The translations under genes and the position numbers were made by a program. Source: Komagataeibacter nataicola (GTDB taxonomy: Bacteria > Pseudomonadota > Alphaproteobacteria > Acetobacterales > Acetobacteraceae). Taken from it: a stretch of DNA of 64,000 bases. The notes beneath the pieces are model-generated. The model did not search any database, was not told where the DNA came from, and saw only the letters and a program-made list of their open reading frames with translations. Numbering within the stretch: position 1 is the stretch's first letter; every line of letters begins with the position of its first letter. The stretch covers positions 1 through 64,000 of the forward strand of contig NZ_NIRT01000016.1 in the NCBI RefSeq assembly GCF_003207795.1. Direction: 5' to 3'. Positions 34,587 to 43,844 of this stretch are shown piece by piece.

Positions 34587-35901
34587 CGTGACGCGCAAGA
34601 TCCTGTGGTCGGTCCTGACCGCAGGCACTGCTCTTGCAACATTTTCTGCCGTTCCCGCCCGGGCGGATGATCCTTCTGCCGACCTTATGGCCCGTGGCGA
34701 ATATATCGCCACGGCAGGCGACTGCGTTGCCTGTCATACCGCCCCTGGCGGCAAGCCGTTTGCAGGTGGCCTGAAGATCACCACACCCATGGGCGATGTG
34801 GTGACGACCAACATCACGCCTGATCCCGATCATGGCATTGGCAAATACACGGAAGAGGATTTCGAGAAGAGCCTGCGCCATGGCATCCGCCGTGATGGTA
34901 GCCGGCTTTATCCCGCCATGCCCTACGTGTCCTATGCCGGCATGACGGATGGTGACGTGAAGGCGCTGTATACATGGTTCATGCACGGGGTGAAGCCGGT
35001 GGCCGAGACGCCGCCGGTCACATCGCTCAACTTTCCGGCTAACCTGCGCATCACCATGGGGCTGTGGAACATGGTGGCCACCAGCGAAACCCCGGAGACC
35101 GGTGATTCCGCTACCTTTGACAAGCTGCGCCGGGGTAAGTACCTGGCCCGTGCCCTTGAGCATTGCGGCACCTGTCATACCCCGCGCAACATCATGCTCA
35201 GCGAGAAAGAGGACAGCTACCTGTCTGGCGCGAGCCTGCTCGGGTGGTATGCCCCTAACATCACCTCCAGCAAGACCGGCGGCATCGGCAACTGGAGCGA
35301 GGACAATCTCGTTGAGTACCTCAAGACCGGCCATGTGGCAGGCCTGAGCCAGGCAGCCGGCCCGATGGGCGAGGCGGTGGAGCATAGCACCAGTCATCTG
35401 ACCGATGATGACCTGCATGCGCTTGCAGCCTACATCCTGCAGGTGCCCGCCAAGGATGACGAGGCCGAGCACAGCCCGCGTGAGCAGTATGGCAAGCCAC
35501 TTGAAGAGGCGGATGTCCGCTCGGGCGACCTCACCCGCATCGACAAGCTTGACCAGATGGATGGCGCGCAGATCTATGATGCGAACTGTGCGGCCTGCCA
35601 TGGTGGCAATGGCGCGGGCACGGCCGATCATTATGCACCCTCGCTGTTCCATAACTCGGTTGTTGGCTCGGCACGGCCCGATGACCTGATTATGGCCGTG
35701 CTCAATGGCGTGGACCGTAATGCGGGTGGAGTGCATGTGTATATGCCCGCCTTCAACCAGAGCTCCGACGTGGAGCGCCTGAGCAATGCCGAGATCGCCA
35801 GTGTGGTCAACTACGTCACGGCCACATTTGGCAGCGGCGACCACGGTGTAACCGCCGAACAGGTGGAAAAAATGGGCAAGGAACTGCCCAAGACTCCCTA
35901 A
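34579..35901 (+). CDS. Triheme cytochrome c subunit of the FAD dehydrogenase
   Basis: About 440 residues from ATG 34579, which overlaps the large-subunit stop. Signal peptide (ILWSVLTAGTALATFSAVPA), then three CxxCH heme sites: CVACH, CGTCH and CAACH, each in its own cytochrome c domain. It accepts electrons from the FAD/3Fe-4S subunit and reduces ubiquinone in the inner membrane. A single C-terminal anchor is expected in this family, though the last residues here (EKMGKELPKTP) are hydrophilic, so the membrane contact may be amphipathic. Terminator-like hairpin follows. Confidence 0.93.
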   Translation: MPDVTRKILWSVLTAGTALATFSAVPARADDPSADLMARGEYIATAGDCVACHTAPGGKPFAGGLKITTPMGDVVTTNITPDPDHGIGKYTEEDFEKSLRHGIRRDGSRLYPAMPYVSYAGMTDGDVKALYTWFMHGVKPVAETPPVTSLNFPANLRITMGLWNMVATSETPETGDSATFDKLRRGKYLARALEHCGTCHTPRNIMLSEKEDSYLSGASLLGWYAPNITSSKTGGIGNWSEDNLVEYLKTGHVAGLSQAAGPMGEAVEHSTSHLTDDDLHALAAYILQVPAKDDEAEHSPREQYGKPLEEADVRSGDLTRIDKLDQMDGAQIYDANCAACHGGNGAGTADHYAPSLFHNSVVGSARPDDLIMAVLNGVDRNAGGVHVYMPAFNQSSDVERLSNAEIASVVNYVTATFGSGDHGVTAEQVEKMGKELPKTP

Positions 35902-35910
35902 AGGCTTCAC

Positions 35911-35965
35911 GCCCCGGCAGTGCCTGCATCCCCATTTAGGGGTGCAGGGCCGCCGGGGCGGGTCT
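35911..35965 (+). terminator. Terminator-like hairpin after the dehydrogenase operon
   Basis: GCCCCGGC ... GCCGGGGC outer arms with an inner TGCATCCCC/GGGGTGCA stem, followed by GGGTCTTTGC. Strong stem, modest T-run. Confidence 0.55.
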
Positions 35966-36033
35966 TTGCAATACTGTCAGCGTGGGAAAGCTTTGTTCTG
36001 CCGTTGCAGTAAAAAAATAGATCTCTGTATTAT

Positions 36034-36312
36034 TTACTTTTTGCGCCGGGGTGGAAAATGCACTGGCGTTTTTGCTGTATCAAAGCCGTGTTCTTCTACC
36101 CGCAGCGGAACGATCGTATCAGGCGCATGGTTTCTGCCTGGCCCATGGCCCCAGATGACTTTTGCTGCGAATGTGCGGCCACGTCATTCAACATTCACCA
36201 TATCACCCACTACGGGAACCGGACCGTTGAAGAGGTTCTGATCAGCGCGGAGTTCGCGTTCGGTCACGACTTCCCCTGATTGCAGCAAGATCCGTTTGAT
36301 CCAGTAGCGCAT
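36034..36312 (-). pseudogene. Small conserved-type gene interrupted by in-frame TGA
   Basis: Reading from ATG 36312, the first 42 codons give MRYWIKRILLQSGEVVTERE, LRADQNLFNGPVPVVGDMVN, VE, then TGA (36184-36186), then 49 more codons (RGRTFAAKVIWGHGPGRNHA, PDTIVPLRVEEHGF...) to TAA at 36034-36036. The frame stays protein-like on both sides of the stop, and the segment after it reads like the natural continuation of a 75-90-residue acetic-acid-bacterial hypothetical protein as I recall it, with Cys where TGA stands. Most likely a recent nonsense mutation; read-through is less likely. Recall of homologues is unverified. Confidence 0.55.
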
Positions 36313-36475
36313 GCCTCAAGCATAGCAGACGGCTTCTGTCCCTCAAGCACGAAATATCGAGCCCTGTGGCCGATTGGCGCCGAATACGGCAAGCCGCTGC
36401 CGGGGGCGGTGTTTGCTAGCGAGCGGTGAGTGTCTGTGATAGGCACGACAGGTGTAAACGGGGCACAAGATCATA

Positions 36476-37039
36476 ATGTTGCATTTCATCACCGATTTTG
36501 CCGATCAGGCCGTGATGCTGCCGGTGATGGTAACGGTGGCCCTTATCATGGCTGTGAACGGATGGTGGCGTGGCGCTGTGGTCTGGGCGGTTACCGCCGT
36601 CATGTTGCTGGCGGTCATGCTGCTGCTTAAAATAGCTGGTCTTTATTATGCCGCGGTTGAACAGACCGCCATCATTAGCCCCAGCGGGCATGTCGCGGCA
36701 GCGTGCATGGTGTATGGCGGCCTTTTTGTGCTGCTGGGGCGCCGCTATTTCATGCGTTTTCCGGCTCTCATGCTGGTGCCGTTATCAGGCATTGGCATTG
36801 TCGTGGCATGCACCCGCATGGCGTTGCATACCCATACCCTGTTCGAGGTTGTGACAGGGGGAGTAGTTGGCTGTGCTGCAGGCCTGGTGCTGGGGCGTGC
36901 ATGTGGGCCTGTGCCGCAGCGGTTATGGCTCTATCTGCTGCCGGGGGTGGCATGCGTGGCCGTGCTGTTTCATGGGGCGCATCTGGGCATTGAAGGCGCG
37001 ATACGCTCAATGTTCTTGCCCAGAAAAATTATTACGTAA
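36476..37039 (+). CDS. PAP2-superfamily membrane phosphatase-like protein
   Basis: 187 residues, about six helices. The PAP2 second motif is PSGH (69-72), and the third is R114-x5-H120-x3-E124 (TRMALHTHTLFEV), where the final acidic residue is Glu instead of the usual Asp. The first motif (K-x6-RP) is not visible, so substrate phosphate binding may differ or activity may be lost. Family members dephosphorylate lipid or undecaprenyl diphosphates in the membrane. A clean terminator follows. No operon partner. Confidence 0.75.
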   Translation: MLHFITDFADQAVMLPVMVTVALIMAVNGWWRGAVVWAVTAVMLLAVMLLLKIAGLYYAAVEQTAIISPSGHVAAACMVYGGLFVLLGRRYFMRFPALMLVPLSGIGIVVACTRMALHTHTLFEVVTGGVVGCAAGLVLGRACGPVPQRLWLYLLPGVACVAVLFHGAHLGIEGAIRSMFLPRKIIT

Positions 37040-37091
37040 TCTGACTGGATAATAATAATTTCAGAATGGTCTGCGGCCAGAGACCAGAACA

Positions 37092-37135
37092 GGCACTGGC
37101 CAAGACGGGATGTCTCAGCCAGTGCCCGGTTTTTT
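37092..37135 (+). terminator. Intrinsic terminator after the PAP2 gene
   Basis: GGCACTGGC and GCCAGTGCC, perfect nine-base arms with a 17-base loop, then CGG and TTTTTT. Because the aldehyde dehydrogenase gene converges on it from the right, it may serve both strands. Confidence 0.85.
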
Positions 37136-37151
37136 ACCTGATCTGTCCGGA

Positions 37152-38543
37152 TCAGAACGGGGCGTCAATGTCCACCACGTCAATCAGCTTGTGATTGACG
37201 AATTCCTTGATGCCAAGACCGATCAGTTCACGGCCATAGCCCGAGCGGGCCACGCCGCCAAACGGCAGGTCGGCCTTCACCATGGTCGGGTGGTTGACGT
37301 AAACCATGCCGGTATAGATCTGCTCGGCAACCTTGACGCCGCGTTTGGTGTCCTTCGTAAAGACGGCGCCGCCCAGCCCGTAGGGGGAGTCATTGGCGAT
37401 GCGGATGGCATCGGCCTCGTCCTTGGCGCGGTAAAGCTGCGTTACGGGGCCAAAGAACTCCCAGTGGCGGGCTTCGTTGTTCTCGTGCAGGTTGGTCATG
37501 AGCAGCGGCTGGAAGAAGGCACCCTTTTCCGGCACGGGCGCACCAATCACTTCCACAACAGCGCCATGCTTCTTGGCTTCTTCAACCTGCGCGCGCAGGT
37601 CGTCGGCCGCCTTCTGCGAGGAGAGGGGCGCCAGCTGCGTTGCCGGGTCCATCGGGTCGCCTGCCTTCAGGCTTGCGACGCCCTTCTTGTACAGCTCTAC
37701 AAAGCGGTCATAGATCGCGTCAGCCACGATCAGACGCTTGGCCGAGACGCAGACCTGGCCCGCGTTCCAGTGGCGTCCGTACACGGCCCACTTCACGGTC
37801 TTTTCCAGGTCGGCATCTTCCAGCACCACGAACGCGTCGGAACCACCAAGTTCCATCGTGGATTTCTTGAGCGCCTTGGCCGCAACGCCAGCCACAATGG
37901 CGCCCGCGCCTTCGGAGCCGGTCAGCGCAACGCCGCAGACGCGCGAATCGCTCAGGATCACCTCGGTGTGGTGGCGGGCGGCATACAGGTTGCGGAAGCC
38001 GCCCTTGGGCAGGCCTGCTTCCTGCATCAGCGTATCGAAAGCGGCGGCGCATTGCGGCACGTTGGAGGCATGCTTGAGCAGCACCGTGTTACCGGCGGAA
38101 AGCTGCGGCGCGATGATGCGGGCCACCTGATAGTAAGGGAAGTTCCACGGCTCGATGGCAAAAACGATGCCCTGCGGCTGGTGGATGATCATGGCCTCGC
38201 CCTCATCGGGGCTGGCGACCGGCAGCTTCTCGGCTTTCAGCAGGCGCTCGGCATGTTCGGCGTAGTATTCGAAGATCTCTGCCGACAGGATGGTCTCGGC
38301 CTTGGATTCCGCATATGTCTTGCCCATCTCCAGCGTGATCAGGCGGGCATATTTGTCAATGTCGCGACGCAGGATGGCAGCCGCGGCCTTCATCACTTCC
38401 GCACGTTTGGCAAACGAGGTGTGGCGCCAGGCCTTGAAGGCGTCATAAGCCTCGGTCAGCGCGGTCTGGACTTCCTGATCCGTAGCATCGGGGAAAGTCT
38501 TCAGCTTTTCACCAGTATAAGGGTTGGTCGTAGCATAAGCCAT
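37152..38543 (-). CDS. NAD(P)-dependent aldehyde dehydrogenase (succinate-semialdehyde type)
   Basis: 463 residues from ATG 38543. Cofactor and catalytic segments: AIEPWNFPYYQVARIIAPQL, GSEGAGAIVAG, ELGGSDAFVVLEDADLEK (general-base Glu) and HWNAGQVCVSAKRLIV, whose Cys near residue 266 is the nucleophile. The C-terminal PFGGVARSGYGRELIGLGIK is typical of the Sad/YneI and GabD1 branch that oxidises succinate semialdehyde, though short aliphatic aldehydes are common substrates in acetic acid bacteria. A longer frame exists upstream but lacks a better start. Convergent with the PAP2 gene. Confidence 0.88.
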   Translation of the reverse strand: MAYATTNPYTGEKLKTFPDATDQEVQTALTEAYDAFKAWRHTSFAKRAEVMKAAAAILRRDIDKYARLITLEMGKTYAESKAETILSAEIFEYYAEHAERLLKAEKLPVASPDEGEAMIIHQPQGIVFAIEPWNFPYYQVARIIAPQLSAGNTVLLKHASNVPQCAAAFDTLMQEAGLPKGGFRNLYAARHHTEVILSDSRVCGVALTGSEGAGAIVAGVAAKALKKSTMELGGSDAFVVLEDADLEKTVKWAVYGRHWNAGQVCVSAKRLIVADAIYDRFVELYKKGVASLKAGDPMDPATQLAPLSSQKAADDLRAQVEEAKKHGAVVEVIGAPVPEKGAFFQPLLMTNLHENNEARHWEFFGPVTQLYRAKDEADAIRIANDSPYGLGGAVFTKDTKRGVKVAEQIYTGMVYVNHPTMVKADLPFGGVARSGYGRELIGLGIKEFVNHKLIDVVDIDAPF

Positions 38544-38784
38544 GGACAATCTGTTCCTTAGAGTTTCGTCAAGTATATATTCCACGTGCAGGCGTGCAAG
38601 AATCGTTTCAGCTATCACTAACGCCCCGAACGTGCAAAAGCTGATTTTCCGTCAAAGCGGAGAGAACGTGAAGATTTTTTGCGGAAAACCGGACTTTTCT
38701 GCTGCCTGACCTGCTCTGCGCCAAGGGCGGAGGAGCATGGTAAAATGGAATTTACCGTCCGCGCGCCTCAGGCTTCAGGCGCGC

Positions 38785-39243
38785 TCAGGCAGGAAGCGGT
38801 CTGTCGAGCAGTTTGCGTTCCCGGTCGGTTATGACATCCGCCAGCGTATAACGGTCCAGCACCGAGATGAATAACTCCAGCGCTTCATTCAGCACGCCGC
38901 GCAGGCGGCACACATCGCTCAGAATGCAGCCCCCCCTGCGTGTCAGGCTTTCAGGCTGAGGTGGCTGCATGCAGGCCACCAGCCCCATATCTTCTTCCGT
39001 ATAGCGCACGACATCACCGATCAGGATTTTCGCGGCGGGCCGCCCCAGCCGCAGGCCGCCATTACGGCCACGGATGGTTTCCACAAAGCCGCCCTGTCCC
39101 AGCCTGTGGATGATCTTGATCAGATGATTTTCCGAAATGCCATAAGCCTGTGCGACCTCCCTGATCGATGTCAGGCGGTCGGTATGGATGCCCAGATAGA
39201 TCAGGGTTCTCAGGGCGTAATCGGTATGCAGGGTCAGGCGCAT
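38785..39243 (-). CDS. Rrf2-family regulator, NsrR-like
   Basis: 152 residues from ATG 39243 (MRLTLHTDYALRTLIYLGIH). Winged HTH about residues 2-60 and three cysteines at 91, 106 and 112, likely Fe-S ligands. The CILSDVCRLRGVLNEAL segment resembles NsrR, the nitric-oxide-sensing [4Fe-4S] repressor; the gap between Cys91 and Cys106 is about ten residues longer than in E. coli NsrR. A longer frame upstream gives an unrelated Cys/Pro-rich start. Targets are unknown: no NO reductase or hmp gene lies in the window. Confidence 0.85.
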   Translation of the reverse strand: MRLTLHTDYALRTLIYLGIHTDRLTSIREVAQAYGISENHLIKIIHRLGQGGFVETIRGRNGGLRLGRPAAKILIGDVVRYTEEDMGLVACMQPPQPESLTRRGGCILSDVCRLRGVLNEALELFISVLDRYTLADVITDRERKLLDRPLPA

Positions 39244-39561
39244 GAAAGGAGATATATAGATTTCCCCTCTTAATTCCAGTGGATAATGCCATTCCCCGTT
39301 CCGGCTGCGTCCGATGAAGGCGCAGGGCGGACAGGCTGATCTGGGGAAAAGGTCAGCATCTTCAGGCGGGTTGCACGCGGGCGGCATGGCAGTGGGGGAA
39401 GGGACGGCTTACGGGCGCAGTCAGGGCATGCACTGCGCACGACCGTGGCAATGAGGAGGTGGGACAGTGTGCCACCCGCGCATGAGCTGAAGCCCGGCAG
39501 GGAAACAGAAAATGCCCATGGCTTTCACCATGGGCATTGTCGTCAGGAAAGGCGGAGAAGA
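39244..39561. other. Gap with TonB-receptor terminator
   Basis: 318 bp. The left part is the promoter side of the Rrf2 gene (AT-rich GAAATCTATATATCTCC); the right part holds a terminator (39511-39538). No gene seen. Confidence 0.5.
39511..39538 (-). terminator. Intrinsic terminator after the second TonB receptor
   Basis: AATGCCCATGG and CCATGGGCATT, perfect eleven-base arms with a six-base loop; TTCTGTTTCC follows on the minus strand. Confidence 0.85.
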
Positions 39562-42153
39562 TCAGAAGTTGGCGTTGATGCGGCCGTAGTAGTAGCCACC
39601 CGTGATGGGGATCTGCGCCGAGTTCTCATCATACGGCATGGCGCCAAGGGCATTGAGTTCCTGTGACATCATGCGGGGACGGACGTTGAACACGTTGTTC
39701 GCGCCGACGGCAAAGTGCCAGTTCTTCTGGAACCGCACGCCAATTTCGATATCGGTCATCCAGTGCGGGGTGTTGATGAACTGCTGAAGGTGATCGTTGG
39801 AATAGCGGAGACCCTTGGGCATCCAGTCCTGGTACTGCACCATGTCGCTGGTCTGGCCATAACGGGTCTGGCGGATGTTGAAATCCCAGTTTTTGTAGGT
39901 GTAATAGGCGTTCAGGATGATCTTGCTGCGCGGGTTGTCAGACGTGATCGAGGCAATATCGGCCAGGTTCAGGTTCGCGCCGTTATGGTGCAGACGCGTG
40001 CGGTTGAGGTCAATCGACATGGACAGCGCGAGGTTGCCATACTTGTGGAAGCGGAAGAGGTAATCCGCCTTGATGTCTACGCCCTGCGTGCGGGTGCTGG
40101 CGCCGTTGGTGAAGTAATCGGCATAGATGTCGCTGTGATCGGTCAGGCCCGCGGGAATGGCGCTCATGGTGTTGATCACCTGGGCGGCCCGGTCACCCTG
40201 GGTCATGCCGTTGCCATAAGGCGTATCGCCACCAAAATTGGTGTCCTGCACGATGCGGTCACGCAGGTTGATCTGGTAGACATCCGCTTCGACATGAAAA
40301 TTATTAACGGGTTCCAGCACGATGCCGCCGCTGACGCTGGTCGAGCGCTCGGGCTTCAGTTTTGTGGCACCCACCGCCTGGCCCGCAGCCGAGTCCGCTG
40401 CCAGCAGGCCGCTAGCACCGGTGGGCGAGACGTTGACGGCGCTGAAGTGCGATTCAGCCAGCGTGGGCGCACGGAAGCCCGTGCTGATGGTGCCACGGAT
40501 GGCAACGCGCTTGTTGAAGTTATAGCGTGTTGAAATCTTGCCGTTCTCGGTATTGCCGACGTCGGTGTAATGCTCCAGTCGACCCGCGAAATCGAGTTCC
40601 CATTTTTTGGTCAGGTGGAAGTCACCATCCAGGTACCACGACCAGATATCACGGTACCACGTGCCGGCCGATGCGGGTGAAATGCCGGCATAACCCTGCG
40701 TGCCGCCGTTTTCATAAGAGGCGGGAATACCTGCGGTAATGTTGTAGGATTCCATCCGTTCTTCAGCGCCGAAGGCCAGCGTCATCGGAACAGTATTCCC
40801 GATATTGAAATGACGGCGGAAATCAAGGTTATTGGTCCACTGCACCATGCTGTAGCTCTCGGCGCGCGCCTTGCGCGGGCTGGTGCCGTAATTGTTAACG
40901 TAATAGCTGTTGAGGGTATTCTTGTTGCCGATCTTGTCGATATCTTCGCCGTAGGTGGTGCTGAGATCCCAGTTGAAGCCCATGAAGTTGTCACCCTTCA
41001 GGCCCAGCGTGGCGGCAAAATCGTTTTCTTCCATGGTTTCCAGCGGGGAGAAGCCATAGGGCGCCATGGCGACACAGCCACTGCAGGAGGCTCCGACATC
41101 GGGCGTGCGGTAGTTTTCGTAAGCTTCCGCGTGACGATGGGCATAGGTGATCAGCCCATAGAAATTGATGCCGGGCGTAAACTGCTTGCCCCATTCGATC
41201 GAAAGATTTTCGCGCGTTTCTTCCGGCGTGCTCATGATCTTGTTGGAGTTCGTGGCGATCTTGCCGGCATTGGGGCCGGTATAGGTCGGGCTGGCGGCAT
41301 AGGAGGGCTGTGAGCCGAGCAGGCGATGATCACGCGCGTTGTTGGCCACGAAATGGTCGGTGTGGTACATCTGCCCGCTGATGTGCAGGAAGCCGTCCTG
41401 ACCGAGCTTCATGCCGCCATCGGCATTGAGCTGGTAGTTCCAGCCATCGCCGTTATAGGCGTTTGCACCGGTCTGGCCGCTTAGATTGAGGCCGTGATCC
41501 TGCTTCTTGGTAATGATGTTGACCACGCCGGCGATTGCGTCCGAGCCATACATGGCGGCCGCGCCATCCTCGAGCACTTCGATATGGTCGATGGCGTTGG
41601 CGGGGATCATGTTCAGGTCAACAGGGGTGGAACCTGATTCCGGGCCTGAATCCGCATACAGGTTGGCCGTGGTGTGGCGGCGCTTGCCATCAACGAGCAC
41701 GAGCACTTCGTTCGGGTTCAGGCCGCGCATGCGGATGGAGGATGTAAGCGCGCCCGCATCGGCGCCCATGGCGCTGACATTGATCGAGGCATTGGTGCGG
41801 GTCAGCGCATCGGCCAGGTTCATCTGGCCCGAGCGGCGCAGTGCCGCCCCGCTGATGACCGAGACCGGGCTCATGCTGTCACGCGCCTTGCGGTTGGTGG
41901 AGTGCGTGCCGGTGGAGACGCTGATCTGTTCGACGCCGGAACTGTTCACGCCCCCATTATCTGCCTTGTTAGCCCTGAGGGTGGTGGCGGCACGGCTGTG
42001 CGCCTGTGTCTGCGCGGTTGCGGTGTGGTGCGCACGCACGGTGCTTCCCTTCTGATCCGCTGTTGTCGCGCCACCAGATGGCGTGGCGGCCATCGCTCCA
42101 CAGGAAACAAAAGAGCAGATAGTCGTAATCAAAAGAGAAGTGCGTCTGTTCAT
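39562..42153 (-). CDS. TonB-dependent receptor
   Basis: 863 residues: signal peptide (LLITTICSFVSCGAMA), a 50-residue Thr/Ala/His-rich spacer, TonB-box-like VEQISVSTG, plug domain (about 85-220: PVSVISGAALRRSGQMNLAD, RMRGLNPNEVLVLVDGKRRH, IEVLEDGAAAMYGSDAIAGV) and a barrel ending GGYYYGRINANF. Without an STN domain it is a transport-only receptor. The plug type is common among receptors for siderophores and other large ligands. No transporter or biosynthesis gene lies next to it, so the ligand is open. The AT-rich 550-bp region upstream is its promoter. Confidence 0.93.
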   Translation of the reverse strand: MNRRTSLLITTICSFVSCGAMAATPSGGATTADQKGSTVRAHHTATAQTQAHSRAATTLRANKADNGGVNSSGVEQISVSTGTHSTNRKARDSMSPVSVISGAALRRSGQMNLADALTRTNASINVSAMGADAGALTSSIRMRGLNPNEVLVLVDGKRRHTTANLYADSGPESGSTPVDLNMIPANAIDHIEVLEDGAAAMYGSDAIAGVVNIITKKQDHGLNLSGQTGANAYNGDGWNYQLNADGGMKLGQDGFLHISGQMYHTDHFVANNARDHRLLGSQPSYAASPTYTGPNAGKIATNSNKIMSTPEETRENLSIEWGKQFTPGINFYGLITYAHRHAEAYENYRTPDVGASCSGCVAMAPYGFSPLETMEENDFAATLGLKGDNFMGFNWDLSTTYGEDIDKIGNKNTLNSYYVNNYGTSPRKARAESYSMVQWTNNLDFRRHFNIGNTVPMTLAFGAEERMESYNITAGIPASYENGGTQGYAGISPASAGTWYRDIWSWYLDGDFHLTKKWELDFAGRLEHYTDVGNTENGKISTRYNFNKRVAIRGTISTGFRAPTLAESHFSAVNVSPTGASGLLAADSAAGQAVGATKLKPERSTSVSGGIVLEPVNNFHVEADVYQINLRDRIVQDTNFGGDTPYGNGMTQGDRAAQVINTMSAIPAGLTDHSDIYADYFTNGASTRTQGVDIKADYLFRFHKYGNLALSMSIDLNRTRLHHNGANLNLADIASITSDNPRSKIILNAYYTYKNWDFNIRQTRYGQTSDMVQYQDWMPKGLRYSNDHLQQFINTPHWMTDIEIGVRFQKNWHFAVGANNVFNVRPRMMSQELNALGAMPYDENSAQIPITGGYYYGRINANF

Positions 42154-42704
42154 TGAGGGCCCCGCAATCCATAGCTCGTCATCTTATTTATTAGCGGCTC
42201 GTAACAATTTGCGAGAGGGAAAAACGCCTTCCGATCATTGCACTAGAGATATGTTGCGGGGATGCAACACAATGTTAGATGTTACTTTAAGTTAACTTTG
42301 CGCGAAACGAAACTGATGGCGGCTTGGAAATTTTCTATCATTTTTACAGAATATCTTTTGTTTTCAATATATTGATAATTTTCTGCCCGCCCGGCTTTTT
42401 TGGCGTTCTTTCGTGGTTGACAGCGCATAAAAGTTATTTGGTTCTTTGTAATAACAATCTAAAATCAACGCATTGCATATTTCCATATGTTCCAGAAAAG
42501 CGTGATATAAAAGATACGGTCACCTGTGTGCCAACTGCATTTCCAGCGCATGCCGATGCCGCGAACCGTAAGGCTGCCGCAGTTGCGGATGTGGAGGGCG
42601 CCTTTCACCCTGACGGCGGGTGAAAGAGCTGGAATCGGCGCTGCTGCGACAGGGGCGGGAGAGTCGGGCCATGTAGTGCGGCCGGGTTCAGAGGGGGAGT
42701 GCGT
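42154..42704. other. Long non-coding stretch upstream of the TonB receptor
   Basis: 551 bp between two minus-strand genes. The part nearest the receptor (42154-42500) is AT-rich and presumably regulatory; I do not see a clean Fur box. No convincing gene or repeat copy. Confidence 0.4.
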
Positions 42705-43628
42705 TCATCCTCCTTGCTGGCGGGCAACCCGGCAGGCGGCCAGATCCCATGCTGCGCACCCGACGGATTTGAAAAACACAGGCTGGTCCGGGGCCGGAAT
42801 GCTGCCCTGCAGCGCCAGAGAGAGAGGGCGGACGGTCTGCCAGTCCACCTTGGCCTGATGCAGATCGCCGGCTTCTGTCGGGGCGCCGATGGGGTCATCA
42901 ACATAAAGGGCGCTGCCCGCAATGGTGGTGGGGCCAATTTCCACCATGTCGGTCCGGTAGGCGCCGACACCTATGACAAGGCAGGATGCGCGGGCGGGCT
43001 CATTATAGATGACCGATGTGCTGGCGGTGAGTGTGAGCACTACATCAAAGGGATCTTCATCCGCCTGCTCGGGGCGCACGCTCAGGCCGGGCATGGCGTG
43101 CGCCGCGCAAAAGGTTCGTGCCCGCTCGGGCGTGCGCCCGCGTATGACGACGGTGATGCCGGGATAAACGGCATCAAGTGCCTGCAAATGGGCGATGGCC
43201 TGCGTGCCGGTGCCGATAAGGAGCACGCGCCGCACGGGGCCGCGCGCCAGCGTGCGGATGCCGAGCAGGCTGATGGCGGCGGTGCGGCGCATGGTGACGG
43301 TGGGGCCATCAAGCGTGAACAGGAAGCGCCCGGCCTGCGCTTCGGCGCAGATGACCTGCCCCTGTATGGTGGGCAACCCGAGGGCCGGATTGCTGGCAAA
43401 CAGTGTCAGCAGTTTGGTGACCATGATGTCATCAGCCACGCAGGGCATGTTCATGAGCGCGCCGTGTTGGTCGTGGGTGCGGATGGTGGTGCGCTCGGGG
43501 CACTGGATCAGGCCGCGCGCCGTATCGCGCGCCGCCTGTGCCAGGGCATCGATCAGAGCGGGGAAGGGGAGGAGAGCGCGCGTTTCAGGCGCGGAATACT
43601 GCTGCATGCGTGTGAACCGTTGCGTCAT
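42705..43628 (-). CDS. Ornithine cyclodeaminase/mu-crystallin family protein
   Basis: 307 residues, NAD(P)-binding Rossmann core VRRVLLIGTGTQAIAHLQAL (about residues 130-150) in the OCD/LhpI fold. Family members include ornithine cyclodeaminase and 1-pyrroline-2-carboxylate reductases that use delta1-pyrroline- or piperideine-carboxylate. GHxxxG-like catalytic segments of true OCD are not obvious, so a ketimine reductase acting in proline/hydroxyproline or lysine breakdown is the better guess. Start may be ATG 43628 or ATG 43607; neither has a strong ribosome site. Stands alone, with no obvious operon. Confidence 0.82.
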   Translation of the reverse strand: MTQRFTRMQQYSAPETRALLPFPALIDALAQAARDTARGLIQCPERTTIRTHDQHGALMNMPCVADDIMVTKLLTLFASNPALGLPTIQGQVICAEAQAGRFLFTLDGPTVTMRRTAAISLLGIRTLARGPVRRVLLIGTGTQAIAHLQALDAVYPGITVVIRGRTPERARTFCAAHAMPGLSVRPEQADEDPFDVVLTLTASTSVIYNEPARASCLVIGVGAYRTDMVEIGPTTIAGSALYVDDPIGAPTEAGDLHQAKVDWQTVRPLSLALQGSIPAPDQPVFFKSVGCAAWDLAACRVARQQGG

Positions 43629-43787
43629 GGGGTGGGAATGTATGGGTATGGGATTTCGCGGCGACCGTCATCGTGAATGGTGCATCTGTCAAATATATAA
43701 ATGTTATCGCCCATAATAAAAATGAAATGGGCATGATGCGTCTGGCTGTCTGCCATTCACGCGCGATTTTTTTAGGGTTAATTGTAT

Positions 43788-43812
43788 TGCGATTTGTTCT
43801 CATTCGTGATTA
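43788..43812 (+). promoter_or_regulatory. Possible Fur-like box before bfd
   Basis: GATTTGTTCTCATTCGTGAT, whose complement contains AATGAGAAC, weakly like a Fur box half-site. Located 33-57 bp before the Bfd start, where an iron-responsive site would be expected. Weak match. Confidence 0.25.
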
Positions 43813-43844
43813 TGGTGCTCCCACATCATGAATGGGATGGATAA

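Noticed and set aside
32967-34712. Minus-strand open frame of about 580 codons opposite the FAD dehydrogenase
   Set aside because: Shadow of a well-supported gene; His/Arg/Val-rich with no recognisable motif.
36184-36186. TGA as a selenocysteine codon
   Set aside because: No SECIS-like stem is evident just downstream and no selenium genes are visible; a nonsense mutation is simpler.
37110-38561. Plus-strand open frame opposite the aldehyde dehydrogenase
   Set aside because: Shadow frame; it also crosses the terminator at 37092-37135 and the dehydrogenase has intact catalytic motifs.
42324-42623. Possible 99-residue gene upstream of the second TonB receptor
   Set aside because: No ribosome site, no motif, and composition is typical of random AT/GC-mixed non-coding DNA.
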